A stretch of 64,000 bases of DNA, taken from assembly GCF_000341085.1 (NCBI RefSeq), contig NZ_ANBA01000001.1:62001-126000 (forward strand). Direction: 5' to 3'. A program made the position numbers and the translations under genes. The notes beneath the pieces are model-generated. The model worked only from the letters and a program-made list of their open reading frames with translations. It did not search any database and was not told where the DNA came from. Origin of the DNA: Nocardiopsis ganjiahuensis DSM 45031. Its GTDB lineage: Bacteria; Actinomycetota; Actinomycetes; Streptosporangiales; Streptosporangiaceae. The first letter of the stretch is position 1; each line of letters starts with the position of its first letter. Below are positions 15,266-24,550 of this stretch, piece by piece.

Positions 15266-17299
15266 CTACGTGTTCCGGCTCTGGGTTCCCAGCGGCCCCA
15301 GGGTGCGGCGGATCCGGGCGACCATCCTCGGGTCGGCCAACAGCTCGTCCACCAGAACCGGCTCACCCTCGCTGCTGGTGAGCGGGATCCGCCAGTTCGG
15401 GTACTCGGTGCTGGTGCCCGGCTGGTTCTGCATGCGCCGCTCCCCCACCACGTCGGTGAGGGCCACTCCCAGCATCCGGGCCGGGGTGGCCGCCAGGTAG
15501 GCGTGCATCGCGGCGACCACGGAGGCCGGGTCGCCCACCGGGTCTGCGTCCTCCTCCAGCAGCCCCAGATAGACCAGCAGCGCGCACCACTGGGCCACCC
15601 GGGCCTCGGAGTCGGCCAGCTCCTCCGCCACCGGGCGGTTGAGCAGGCCCAGCCGGTCGCGCAGTTCGACGTGCTCGGCGGACAGGTAGGAGGCGACCGG
15701 CGGCAGGTCGTGCGTGGCGACGGTGGCCAGGCAGTCCCGGCGCCACCGGTCGGGGGTGAGCGGTTCACCCTCCGAGTCGTTCTCGAACCACAGCACGGAC
15801 GTGCCGAAGATCCCCCGGTCGGCGAGGTGGTCGCGCACCCACGGTTCGACGGTCCCCAGGTCCTCGCCGACGACCACGGCGTCGGCGCGGTGGGCCGCCA
15901 GGGCCAGGGTGCCCACCATGCCCTCGTGGTCGAAGCGCAGGTAGGTGCCCTGGTCCGCGGAGGCGCCCTCGGGCACGCACCACAACCGGAACATGCCCAT
16001 GACGTGGTCCATCCGCAGGCCGCCCGCGTGGCGCAGGCTCTGGGAGAGGATCTGGTGGAGCGGCCCGTAGCCGAGCTGGGCCAGCCGGGTCGGGTTCCAG
16101 GGCGGCTGGCCCCAGTCCTGCCCCAGCTGGTTGAACTCGTCCGGCGGAGCGCCCACGTGCAGGCCCGGCACGAGTGCGTCGCCGTACATCCACGCGTCCG
16201 CTCCCCCGGCCTGCACGCCGATCGCGAGATCGTGCACGATGCCGACGCCCATACCGCTGTTGAGGGCGCTGTGCTGGGCCTGGGCGAGCTGTTCGTCGAG
16301 GATCCACTGGAGCCAGCGGTGGAACTCCACGCGGGGCCACAGGTTCAACGCCTCCTTGCCCACCGCGAGCGCGCCGACGTCGCGCAGGTGCGCGGGCCAG
16401 GTGCGGAAGTCGGAACCGTGTGTCTCCGCCAGCGCCGACCAGGTCGCGAACTCGACCAGGGGCTGGCCCTCGCTCTCCAGGTAGTGGCGGAGCGCCTCCT
16501 CCCGGCCCGGGGCCCGGGGCACCTGGAAGAGGATCTCCAGGGCGGTGCGCTTGGCGTCCCAGACGGCGTCCCGGTCGAGGAGGTCGGCGGTTCGGCCGCG
16601 TTCGCGCAGCGGCCGCGCCAGGCGCTGGACGCCCTCGCGCTGGGCGGGGTCGAGCCGCGCGTACTCGGGCACGTCCTCCACCCGGATGTAGAGCGGGCTC
16701 GCGTAGCGGCGGCTGACCGGCAGGTACGGCGAGGGTTCGACGGGTGTGACGGGTTCGGTGGCGTGCACCGGGTTGATCAGCGTGAAGTCGGCGCCGAGGT
16801 CGCGGGCGCTCCAGTCGGCGAGCTCGGAGAGGTCGCGCAGGTCGCCCGTGCCCCAGGAGGCCCGTGAGCGCACGCTGTAGATCTGCGCCATCAACCCCCA
16901 CAGGCGGCGGTTCTCCCGCAGCGCGGTGGGTTCGATCCGATCCGGGACCACCAGGAGCGGGGCGTCGTGTTCGGTCCCGTTGTCGGTCACCCTCAGGGTG
17001 TGCACGCCCAGGGGGAGGCCGGGGTCGAACGGCAGCAGCGCGCCGTCGGCGGTCTCCACGGTGCTGCGGGTGCCTCCGGGCAGCACCAGGTCCGGCGCCT
17101 TGCCCTCTCTGACCACCACGGCGGGCGGCAAGAGGCCCTCCCCCGGTCCCCGGCCCGGGTTCTTCGGGTCCACTCCCAGAGCGGACAGGACATGGCGGAT
17201 CGTGTCAGGGCTGACGGGCACCTGTCGTCCCCGCCAGTCCTCGTATGTGGTCGCGACCCCGTACTGCTCGGCCACCTGAGCCAGCTGAACGTCCCTCAC
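15266..17299 (-). CDS. malQ: 4-alpha-glucanotransferase (amylomaltase)
   Basis: This 677-aa GH77 enzyme transfers glucan segments between maltodextrins in glycogen/maltodextrin metabolism. The GH77 motifs are clear: the nucleophile region GGLRMDHVMGMFRLW, the acid/base region VVVGEDLGTVEPWVRDHL, and SYLSAEHVELRDRLGL. An N-terminal extension of about 150 residues precedes the barrel, as usual for actinobacterial MalQ. The start is the GTG at 17299, giving MRDVQLAQVAEQYGVA. It is convergent with pepN and divergent from the MFS gene. No adjacent maltose genes are present. Confidence 0.93.
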   Translation of the reverse strand: MRDVQLAQVAEQYGVATTYEDWRGRQVPVSPDTIRHVLSALGVDPKNPGRGPGEGLLPPAVVVREGKAPDLVLPGGTRSTVETADGALLPFDPGLPLGVHTLRVTDNGTEHDAPLLVVPDRIEPTALRENRRLWGLMAQIYSVRSRASWGTGDLRDLSELADWSARDLGADFTLINPVHATEPVTPVEPSPYLPVSRRYASPLYIRVEDVPEYARLDPAQREGVQRLARPLRERGRTADLLDRDAVWDAKRTALEILFQVPRAPGREEALRHYLESEGQPLVEFATWSALAETHGSDFRTWPAHLRDVGALAVGKEALNLWPRVEFHRWLQWILDEQLAQAQHSALNSGMGVGIVHDLAIGVQAGGADAWMYGDALVPGLHVGAPPDEFNQLGQDWGQPPWNPTRLAQLGYGPLHQILSQSLRHAGGLRMDHVMGMFRLWCVPEGASADQGTYLRFDHEGMVGTLALAAHRADAVVVGEDLGTVEPWVRDHLADRGIFGTSVLWFENDSEGEPLTPDRWRRDCLATVATHDLPPVASYLSAEHVELRDRLGLLNRPVAEELADSEARVAQWCALLVYLGLLEEDADPVGDPASVVAAMHAYLAATPARMLGVALTDVVGERRMQNQPGTSTEYPNWRIPLTSSEGEPVLVDELLADPRMVARIRRTLGPLGTQSRNT

Positions 17300-17485
17300 A
17301 GAAACCGATCATGCCCCACGGGAACGCGCGTACACCGGAGGACGGCCCGGCGTGGGGTAAGAAGATGGCTCGGTACCCCCTCCTTGGAACCTCTCTCACC
17401 TCTTCTTTCCCACGACTTTTCCGTCTCCCCACGTGCCCCGACCGCACAGTCCGGTAATCCCTTCGCGGAGAACCTGCGCGGACTG

Positions 17486-17491
17486 CATAAT
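17486..17491 (+). promoter_or_regulatory. Possible -10 element (CATAAT) of a leaderless transcript
   Basis: CATAAT ends 7 bases before the GTG start of the MFS gene, where transcription would be expected to begin. No Shine-Dalgarno precedes that GTG. A good -35 is not visible. Confidence 0.4.
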
Positions 17492-17498
17492 CAGTGGC

Positions 17499-18848
17499 GT
17501 GCTCGCGAACTACCGTCGGCTCTTCGCCGTTCCCCACGTCCTGTCCCTGTTGACCTGGTCCCTCGCGGCCCGGTTCTACACCCCGGGGCTGATGATCGCG
17601 GTCACCTTCCTCGTCCAGGGGTGGACGGGCTCCTACACCCTGGCGGGCCTGGTCGCGGGCGCCTTCACTCTGGGCATGGCGATGGTCGGCCCGTTGCGCG
17701 GACGGATGGCCGACCGGGGCAACAGCGACCGGCTGGTACTGGTGTGCGGCGCGGTGTTCACCATCGGCCTGACGACCCTGGCTCTGCTGCCCGCCTCCCT
17801 GTGGTGGCTGTCGATCCCGCTGGCCCTGGGCACCGGGCTCTTCGGCACTCCGGCCAACCAGATCGTGCGCGCGCTGTGGCCGCGGCTGACCACGGGTGCG
17901 GAGCGGCAGGCCATCTACGCGGCGGAGGCCACCACCCAGGAACTGCTGTTCGTCTTCTCGCCGATCCTCACCGCCGGTGTCGTGGCGCTGGCGGGACCGC
18001 GCTGGGCCCTGTTGCTCCTGGGGGTTCTGGGGCTGATGGGTGCGGTGGGGTTCGCGCTGTCCCTGCGCCGCGCGGGAGTGACCGGCCCGGCCGAGACCGA
18101 ATCGGCCTCCGCCCGCTCCGGGGAGGCCGGGGGCAGGAGTTCCGAACCCTCCTCCCGGCCCGGCCGCAGCCTGCTGTTCCACCCGGCGCTGTGCCTGCTC
18201 TTCGTGATGTGCATGGCGATCGTCTCCGGCGTGGTCGGCATGGACCTGGTGATCGTCGCCTGGGCCAACGAGCTGAACTCACCCCAGTACGTGATGGTGC
18301 TGGCCTCGGTCTGGGCGCTGGGCTCCCTGGTGGGGGGCGCGGTCGCCGGTGCGCTGAAGGGCGCCCCGAGGCTGTCCCTGCGGGCCTTCGGCGCCGCGGC
18401 GGGCATCGCGGTACTGATCCCGTTCCTGCCCCCGGTCAACCACCTGCCCACCCCGCTGCTGATCACCCCGCTGCTCTTCGTGTCGGGGCTGGCACTGGCG
18501 CCCACCCTCGCCGCGGTGATGGGCCGTCTGGGCGACGCCGCCCCCGCCCACCGCAGGGCGGAGGCGTTCGGTTGGATGGCCACGGCCATGAGCACGGGCG
18601 CGGCGGTGGCCGGGCCGCTGACCGGAGCACTGGTGGACACCCAAGGGATCGCCGGCGGTGCGCTGGGCGCGACCGTCCTCGTCCTGGTGGCAGCGGTGCT
18701 GAGCCTGTTCCTGCCCGGATCCGTCGCCGCCACCACCGCTCCGGTCAGTCCGCCCAGCCTTCGGGAACCCGGTGCGCCCACGGCCGGGCCTGCTCCAGCT
18801 GGGCCGACAGGGACAGCAGGGTCCCCTCGTCCCCCGGCTGACCGGTGA
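17499..18848 (+). CDS. MFS transporter
   Basis: This 449-aa protein has twelve predicted transmembrane helices in two halves, separated by a hydrophilic loop (about residues 205-235, rich in Ser/Glu/Arg). The loop between helices 2 and 3 (RGRMADRGNSDR) is the MFS motif A equivalent. It is probably a proton-driven efflux pump; the substrate is unknown. The start is the GTG at 17499 (VLANYRRLFAVPHVLSLL), preceded by a CATAAT element and no Shine-Dalgarno, suggesting a leaderless mRNA. The C-terminal 35 codons overlap the 3' end of the convergent amidase gene (18745-18848) and look like low-complexity read-through. Confidence 0.85.
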   Translation: MLANYRRLFAVPHVLSLLTWSLAARFYTPGLMIAVTFLVQGWTGSYTLAGLVAGAFTLGMAMVGPLRGRMADRGNSDRLVLVCGAVFTIGLTTLALLPASLWWLSIPLALGTGLFGTPANQIVRALWPRLTTGAERQAIYAAEATTQELLFVFSPILTAGVVALAGPRWALLLLGVLGLMGAVGFALSLRRAGVTGPAETESASARSGEAGGRSSEPSSRPGRSLLFHPALCLLFVMCMAIVSGVVGMDLVIVAWANELNSPQYVMVLASVWALGSLVGGAVAGALKGAPRLSLRAFGAAAGIAVLIPFLPPVNHLPTPLLITPLLFVSGLALAPTLAAVMGRLGDAAPAHRRAEAFGWMATAMSTGAAVAGPLTGALVDTQGIAGGALGATVLVLVAAVLSLFLPGSVAATTAPVSPPSLREPGAPTAGPAPAGPTGTAGSPRPPADR

Positions 18849-20184
18849 GCATCGAGCCGATCGGAAGGCCGCTCCGCGACCAGTACAGCGGAACGCTCAC
18901 CGAGGGCTGCCCGGACACGTTGTAGAGCGAGGTGAAGGGGGTGAACTCGGTCATGAGCCGGAACTCCTCCTCCGGGCCACCCGAGTTGAAGTGCCCGATC
19001 GGGGCCGCGGGCTGGGCCAGGGTGGGGCTCAGCACGGCGTCGAAGCGGGCCGTGGCCGCCAGCATGGCGCGGGTCCCGCGCTGGAGTCGGGCACTGGCCG
19101 CGACGTAGACGGGGACCGGCGTGGCGCGGGCCCGTTCGCGCAGCCACCGGTAGATCGGCGTCAGCTCGCCCTCTCGGGCCGGGTCGACGGGCGTGGCCGA
19201 GGCGACGGCCGCCCACAGGTGCTGGAAGTCCTCGGCGAAGGTGCCGCCGAAAGCGGTGTCGACGGGGTTCTCGATCTCCTCGACCTCGTGCCCCAGGTCC
19301 AGGAGCAGCTGGGTGGCCTCCTCGTGGGCGGCGAGCACGTCGGGGTGAACGGGGATGCCGGTGGAGCCGGTGTCGGCGTAGCGGCCGATACGCAGCCTCC
19401 CGGGTTCACGGAGGACGTGGTCGGCGAAGGTCCGGCCGGACGGCAGGGGCGGGGCGGTGTAGAGGTCGCCCGGCAGGTTGACCGCCATGGCGTCCAGCAT
19501 CAGGGCGGCGTCCAGGACCGAGCGGGTGATCGGGCCCGCCGTGGACAGGCCGTTGAGGTCGGCCCGGTCGGGGCCGCCGGAGATCCGGCCCCGGGTGGGT
19601 TTGAGGCCGAACAGTCCGCAGACGCCGGCGGGGATGCGGATGGATCCGCCGCCGTCGCTGGCCTGGGCCACGGGTGCGAGACCGGCGGCCACCGCGGCGG
19701 CGGCTCCCCCGCTGGAGCCGCCCGGGGAGCGCGTGGTGTCCCACGGGTTGCGGCTGGGCGGTGCGATGTCGTTCTCGGTGTAACAGGTCGCCCCGAACTC
19801 GGGGGTGTTGGTCTTGCCGAGAAAGACCGCTCCCGCGTCGCGCAGTTGGGCGACCACGGCGGAGTCCGCGGGGGCGACGAGGTCGGAGTGGACGCGTGAG
19901 CCGAAGGTGAGCCGGACCCCGGCGAGGGCGTCCAGGTCCTTGACGGGCAGGGGGACGCCGAGGAGGGGAGGGAGTTCGTCCGGCGTGTCGCTCATAACGC
20001 TTTTTTGCGCGTTTCGGGCCTGTTCTAGGGCGTTTTCTTCTGTGACCGTAATGTAGGCACCGTAACGTTCGTCGATCCTCCGAATTCGCTCGAGATAGTG
20101 CTCAGTGATCTCAACAGGTGACAGTTCACGACTGCGGACCAACGTTGCGAGGCGGTGCGCGGGGAGTTCATGGATCCGGGTCAT
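18745..20184 (-). CDS. Amidase-signature family amidase
   Basis: This 479-aa enzyme has a complete Ser-cisSer-Lys triad: Lys82 (LPVKDLDAL), the cis-Ser in SPGGSSGGAAAAVAAGLAP (about 157-158) and the nucleophile Ser181 in SDGGGSIRIPAG. Members hydrolyse amides or amide-containing xenobiotics and peptides, or serve as GatA. The lack of gatB/gatC neighbours and the variable C-terminus argue against GatA. The ATG at 20184 gives MTRIHELPAHRLATLVRSRELSPVEITEHYLERI, the normal family start. The gene overlaps the convergent MFS gene by 104 bases. Confidence 0.93.
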   Translation of the reverse strand: MTRIHELPAHRLATLVRSRELSPVEITEHYLERIRRIDERYGAYITVTEENALEQARNAQKSVMSDTPDELPPLLGVPLPVKDLDALAGVRLTFGSRVHSDLVAPADSAVVAQLRDAGAVFLGKTNTPEFGATCYTENDIAPPSRNPWDTTRSPGGSSGGAAAAVAAGLAPVAQASDGGGSIRIPAGVCGLFGLKPTRGRISGGPDRADLNGLSTAGPITRSVLDAALMLDAMAVNLPGDLYTAPPLPSGRTFADHVLREPGRLRIGRYADTGSTGIPVHPDVLAAHEEATQLLLDLGHEVEEIENPVDTAFGGTFAEDFQHLWAAVASATPVDPAREGELTPIYRWLRERARATPVPVYVAASARLQRGTRAMLAATARFDAVLSPTLAQPAAPIGHFNSGGPEEEFRLMTEFTPFTSLYNVSGQPSVSVPLYWSRSGLPIGSMLTGQPGDEGTLLSLSAQLEQARPWAHRVPEGWAD

Positions 20185-20353
20185 GCCACCCGAGGTTAAC
20201 CGGGTAGGTCAGCGGGCACCACGGCGGTGAGGCGGACCCTCTCTAGAGAGACGACGAAAAGTCAATCCTTCCCCGTTCCGGCACTCCGAACACGTATGGA
20301 CGCCGGAGCACAAGGGAAGAAAAGTGTGAGAAGTAATGCACTAGGACTCAGAT

Positions 20354-21181
20354 ATGGATGGAACTAACCTGTCCGTCGTGGAATCGGCAACCAGAGTGAA
20401 CGGTCGTAGCCCATCGTCCGACGGGTCGCAGCCCGAACGACCCGAAACCCTTTTCTTCCCCAACCAGCGCAAGGACCCCGGCGCGTCCGGCACCAAGGCC
20501 CTCTACGGGGCCCTGAAGTCCAACGAGGCCGCGCGCAGGTGGACCGTCCGCAGTGTCGCGTCGGCGCTCGCCGCGGGGGCCTTCGGCATGGTCACCGGGG
20601 ACTGGAGGATCGGCGTCAGCTTCGGACTCATCGCCCTTGTCTCGGTGATGGTGTGGAGCGCCCGGCGCGAATCGGAGATCCCCCGCTGGCGCAAGCCCTC
20701 GGCCGCACAGCGCCGCACCGAGGCCCAGCTCAAGCTCATGAAGCAGCTCGGTTACCGCGTGCTTCACGCACGCGCCGTGCCCGGCGGCAACGGCCAGATC
20801 GACCACTTCATCGTGGGTCGGCGCGGCGCGTTCGCCATCGACTCCGAGTCCTGGGACAAGCGTCTCCCGCTGCGCAACAAGCTGGAGAAGCTGTACCACG
20901 GCCGGTTCAGCAAGAACGAGCGGATCGACGAGGCCCTGGAGGAGGCCAAGCGAGCGGAGGAGCTCATCAGCAAGGAGCTCGGCCGCGACATCTCGGTACG
21001 CGCCTCCCTGGCCATCTACGGTCCGGGCATGCCCTGGGACAGCCACCGGCTGCGGGGCGTGGACATCATCACCGGAACCAAGGTCCGCAAGTGGCTGCGC
21101 AGCGGGCGCGACCGCCTGAGCGAGACCGAGATCGAGGAGATCTACCGGGCCGCGAAGAAGGCCCTGCCGCCCCGCTACTGA
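20354..21181 (+). CDS. NERD (nuclease-related) domain membrane protein
   Basis: This 275-aa protein has a polar N-terminus (1-60), two membrane helices (about 65-105) and a NERD domain (about 118-200) recognisable from AQLKLMKQLGYRVLHARAVPGGNGQIDHFIVGRRGAFAIDSES. NERD domains share the PD-(D/E)xK nuclease fold. Here the Asp of IDH is kept, but the distal position that usually ends in a Lys reads IDSESW, so catalysis is doubtful. The ATG at 20354 has AGGA eight bases upstream. It is divergent from the amidase. Function unknown. Confidence 0.75.
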   Translation: MDGTNLSVVESATRVNGRSPSSDGSQPERPETLFFPNQRKDPGASGTKALYGALKSNEAARRWTVRSVASALAAGAFGMVTGDWRIGVSFGLIALVSVMVWSARRESEIPRWRKPSAAQRRTEAQLKLMKQLGYRVLHARAVPGGNGQIDHFIVGRRGAFAIDSESWDKRLPLRNKLEKLYHGRFSKNERIDEALEEAKRAEELISKELGRDISVRASLAIYGPGMPWDSHRLRGVDIITGTKVRKWLRSGRDRLSETEIEEIYRAAKKALPPRY

Positions 21182-21410
21182 CCCCCGCCCCCTGTCGCGC
21201 CTCGGCCCGGAACCCGCCACACCGTCGTGGCCTCCGGGCCTCACGCGTGTTCGGCAGGACTCCGGGCAGGCTCCACCGGGGCCGAGGTGAGCACTCCAAC
21301 CTGGGGCCATCTCAACATTTGGGACCACAGTCTTCCGGGGCGAGACCGAAGCTGCTCCTCAGGGGGACTACCATCGAGGGGAAACACCCGTAACGATGGG
21401 AGTCCACCCC

Positions 21411-23273
21411 ATGCCCGCCCTACGCTCACGCACGGTCACCCACGGCAGGAACATGGCAGGCGCGCGCGCCCTGATGCGCGCCACCGGCGTGGAGCGCGAG
21501 GACTTCGGCAAGCCCATCGTGGCCGTGGCCAACAGCTTCACCGAGTTCGTGCCCGGACACGTGCACCTGCGCGAGGTCGCCGAGGTCGTCGCGAACGCCA
21601 TCCGCCAGGCCGGCGGCGTCCCCCGCGAGTTCAACTCCATCGCCGTCGACGACGGCATCGCGATGGGCCACGGAGGCATGCTCTACTCGCTGCCCAGCCG
21701 TGAACTCATCGCGGACTCGCTCGAGTACATGGTCAACGCCCACTGCGCCGACGCCCTGGTGTGCGTTTCCAACTGCGACAAGATCACCCCGGGCATGCTG
21801 CTCGCGGCGATGCGCCTCAACATCCCCACCGTGTTCGTCTCCGGCGGCCCCATGGAGGCCGGGAAGGTCACGGTGGTCGAAGGCACCGCCGTCACGGTCC
21901 GCAAACTGGACCTGATCAACCCCATGATCGCCGCGGCCGACGAGAGCGTCTCCCAGGCCGAACTGGACGAGATGGAGGAGAACGCCTGCCCGACCTGCGG
22001 TTCCTGCTCGGGCATGTTCACCGCCAACTCGATGAACTGCCTCACCGAGGCCCTGGGGCTGGCCCTGCCCGGCAACGGCACGGTCCTGGCCACCCACACC
22101 GCCCGCAAGGCCCTCTACGAGGACGCCGGGCGCCTGGTCGTGGAGGCCGCCAAGCGCTACTACCAGGACGACGACTCCTCGGTGCTGCCGCTGTCCATCG
22201 CCACCCCGGCCGCCTTCGGCAACGCCATGGCCCTGGACGTGGCCATGGGCGGTTCCACCAACACGATCCTGCACCTGCTGGCCACCGCCACAGAGGCCGG
22301 TGTGGACTTCGGTCTGCCCGAGATCGACGCGGTCTCCCGCCGCGTCCCCTGCCTGTGCAAGGTCGCGCCGAACACCGAGAAGTACCACATCGAGGACGTG
22401 CACCGGGCGGGCGGCATCCCCGCCATCCTGGGCGAACTGGCCCGCGGCGGCCTGCTCGACACCTCACTGCCGACCGTGCACGGCAAGACCGTCGGCGAGT
22501 TCATCAGTGAGTGGGACATCGCCTCGGACACGGTCCTGCCCGAGGCCGTGGAGCTCTTCCACGCGGCCCCCGGCGGTGTGCGCACCACCAAGGCCTACTC
22601 CCAGAGCGTCCGCTGGGAGACGCTGGACGAGGACCGCGAGAACGGCTGCATCCGCTCGGTCGAGCACGCCTACACCAAGGACGGCGGCCTGGCCGTCCTG
22701 TTCGGCAACCTCGCCCCGGACGGCGCGATCGTCAAGACCGCCGGCGTGGAGGAGGAGCTGTGGACCTTCTCCGGGCCCGCCAAGGTCTTCGAGTCGCAGG
22801 ACGACGCCGTGGACGGCATCCTCAACAAGCAGATCGAACCCGGTGACGTGGTCGTCATCCGCTACGAGGGCCCCAAGGGCGGCCCGGGCATGCAGGAGAT
22901 GCTGTACCCGACGAGCTTCCTCAAGGGTCGCGGCCTGGGCAAGGCCTGTGCGCTGATCACCGACGGCCGTTTCTCCGGCGGCACCTCGGGACTGTCCATC
23001 GGCCACGCCTCCCCCGAGGCGGCCGCGGGCGGCGACATCGCCCTGGTCGAGGACGGCGACACCATCAGCATCGACATCCCGAACCGGGGCATCGTGCTGG
23101 AGGTCGCCGAAGAGGAGCTGAACACCCGCCGTGAGCGCCTGCTCAAGGAGCTCGGCCGGTTCCAGCCGCGTGACCGCCAGCGCCCGGTGACCGCCGCGCT
23201 GCGCGCCTACGCGGCGATGGCCACCTCGGCCTCGACCGGCGCGGCGCGCGACGTCAGCCAGATCGAGAAGTAG
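21411..23273 (+). CDS. ilvD: Dihydroxy-acid dehydratase
   Basis: This 620-aa IlvD converts 2,3-dihydroxy-isovalerate and its methyl homologue into the 2-keto acids of valine and isoleucine synthesis. Fe-S and metal motifs are visible: [31 protein letters not shown], and the C-terminal [22 protein letters not shown]. Three cysteines in the family positions point to the [4Fe-4S]/[2Fe-2S] cluster site. I chose ATG 21411 ([19 protein letters not shown]), which matches the family N-terminus and has GGGAG eight bases upstream, over ATG 21396. It stands alone, without other ilv genes nearby. Confidence 0.96.
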   Translation: MPALRSRTVTHGRNMAGARALMRATGVEREDFGKPIVAVANSFTEFVPGHVHLREVAEVVANAIRQAGGVPREFNSIAVDDGIAMGHGGMLYSLPSRELIADSLEYMVNAHCADALVCVSNCDKITPGMLLAAMRLNIPTVFVSGGPMEAGKVTVVEGTAVTVRKLDLINPMIAAADESVSQAELDEMEENACPTCGSCSGMFTANSMNCLTEALGLALPGNGTVLATHTARKALYEDAGRLVVEAAKRYYQDDDSSVLPLSIATPAAFGNAMALDVAMGGSTNTILHLLATATEAGVDFGLPEIDAVSRRVPCLCKVAPNTEKYHIEDVHRAGGIPAILGELARGGLLDTSLPTVHGKTVGEFISEWDIASDTVLPEAVELFHAAPGGVRTTKAYSQSVRWETLDEDRENGCIRSVEHAYTKDGGLAVLFGNLAPDGAIVKTAGVEEELWTFSGPAKVFESQDDAVDGILNKQIEPGDVVVIRYEGPKGGPGMQEMLYPTSFLKGRGLGKACALITDGRFSGGTSGLSIGHASPEAAAGGDIALVEDGDTISIDIPNRGIVLEVAEEELNTRRERLLKELGRFQPRDRQRPVTAALRAYAAMATSASTGAARDVSQIEK

Positions 23274-23297
23274 GGCCCGGCCCCGGGGTTCCGGGGC

Positions 23298-23504
23298 CTA
23301 GCCGCAGCAGCCGCCCCCGCAGCAGCCTCCGCCACCGGAGGGCGCGGGGGCGGCGGCGCGTCCGCCCACCGCCACGGTGGACAGCAGTCGGACGGTGTCG
23401 TCGTGCCCCTGCGGGCAGTCGGCGGGGGCGTCGGACTCCGCCATGGGACGGGAGAGCTCGAAGGTGTCGCCGCACTCACGGCAGCGGAAGTCGTATCTGG
23501 GCAT
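23298..23504 (-). CDS. FmdB-type zinc-ribbon protein with Gly-Cys tail
   Basis: This 68-aa protein begins MPRYDFRCRECGDTFEL, the FmdB/CxxC regulatory-protein zinc ribbon, with the second metal pair weakened to CPQGHDD. The last residues, GGGGCCGGGCCG, form a Gly-Cys tail with four cysteines. FmdB-type proteins are small putative regulators of unknown mechanism. The ATG at 23504 is the family start. The gene is convergent with ilvD. Confidence 0.8.
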   Translation of the reverse strand: MPRYDFRCRECGDTFELSRPMAESDAPADCPQGHDDTVRLLSTVAVGGRAAAPAPSGGGGCCGGGCCG

Positions 23505-23671
23505 GCCCCCACATTAGGCCAACGCGGAGGGACCGCCACGGACGGGCCGCCGTCCGGGCCCGCCCGGGCCCCGGGCACGGGGACGCCCCCGGTGAGCCGA
23601 GGAGGGGTTCGGCTCGCCCGGGGGCGTTGTCTGGGCCGGGTGGGACGCCCGGGTACCGGCCCTTGCTGCCG

Positions 23672-24223
23672 CTACGCGGCCAGGTGCGCCATGTACGGCT
23701 CCCACTGGGGGTCGCCGTGCAGGTCACCGTTGATCAACCGCCAGTGGGGGCCCTTGGGCACCTTGGGGGTGATGTGCAGTTCCCAGCCGATCTCGTCCAG
23801 GAATTTGTCCGCCTTCCGGTGGTTGCACGGCTTGCACGCCGCGACCACGTTCTCCCACACGTGGGCACCACCGCGGCTGCGCGGGACGACGTGGTCGATC
23901 GTCTCGGCCTTCTTCCCGCAGTAACCGCAGGTGTGCCTGTCCCGCCGCATGAGCGCCACCCGGGTGAGGGGCACCCTTCTGCTGTACGGGACACTGATGT
24001 AGCGCCTGAGCCTGATCACCGACGGCACGTCGTAGGAACGTGTCGCCGAGTGCAGCACCGCCCCTGCGCCGTCGTCGTGAACGACCTCCGCCTTTTCCCG
24101 CAGCACGAGCAGAATTGCTCTGCGCAGGGGCAGTGTCGTGAGCGGTTCAAAGCTGGCGTTGAGCAGCAGCACGTGCCGGCGGGCGGTTCCTGGACCGCCC
24201 TCCTTGCTGCGCCGGGCGCTCAT
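23672..24223 (-). CDS. HNH endonuclease-family protein
   Basis: This 183-aa protein is of the widespread actinobacterial HNH family. The N-terminus VLLLNASFEPLTTLPLRRAILLVL is typical, and the zinc-HNH core reads CGYCGKKAETIDHVVPRSRGGAHVWENVVAACKPCNHRKADK, with both CxxC pairs and the His-Asn-His residues. Members are chromosomal and conserved; their target is unknown. Start: ATG at 24223 behind GGGGCGAC. It is divergent from the prolyl oligopeptidase gene, and the intervening region holds an 18-base perfect palindrome. Confidence 0.85.
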   Translation of the reverse strand: MSARRSKEGGPGTARRHVLLLNASFEPLTTLPLRRAILLVLREKAEVVHDDGAGAVLHSATRSYDVPSVIRLRRYISVPYSRRVPLTRVALMRRDRHTCGYCGKKAETIDHVVPRSRGGAHVWENVVAACKPCNHRKADKFLDEIGWELHITPKVPKGPHWRLINGDLHGDPQWEPYMAHLAA

Positions 24224-24550
24224 CGCGTCGCCCCGGCGGCTGGGTTCGACCGCCGTGTCTCTTCCCCGGCCAGCCGTTCGGCCAGCCAGGAAACCTCCCT
24301 GTGCACCGATCCGCGGATCGGTGTCTCCGTACGCTTTGCCACACGGACCTCCCGGTGGTTCCCGCCGAGTTGCGTCCCGCATTCAGTTTGCTCGTTCGGA
24401 CCGCTCCGGCGCCACCCCAATTTGCGTCGGGCTGCCCAGAAAACGCGCGTTCTCGCTTTCTGGAACCCATTCTGTGCCTGACAAACCCCGATTCACGTTC
24501 CCGCCGCGCCGAACACACACAGTGAGATATCGGTGGATAGGGTGCGAAGT
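24224..24550. other. Divergent intergenic region (HNH / prolyl oligopeptidase)
   Basis: These 327 bases have no gene. They contain the 18-base palindrome at 24305-24322 and an imperfect cagaaa/tttctg stem near 24430-24460. Confidence 0.5.
24305..24322. promoter_or_regulatory. 18-base perfect palindrome, operator-like
   Basis: ACCGATCCGCGGATCGGT is a perfect palindrome 82 bases before the HNH start (and 229 before the oligopeptidase). It is too symmetric and loop-free for a good terminator, so it may bind a dimeric regulator. Which one is unknown. Confidence 0.35.
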
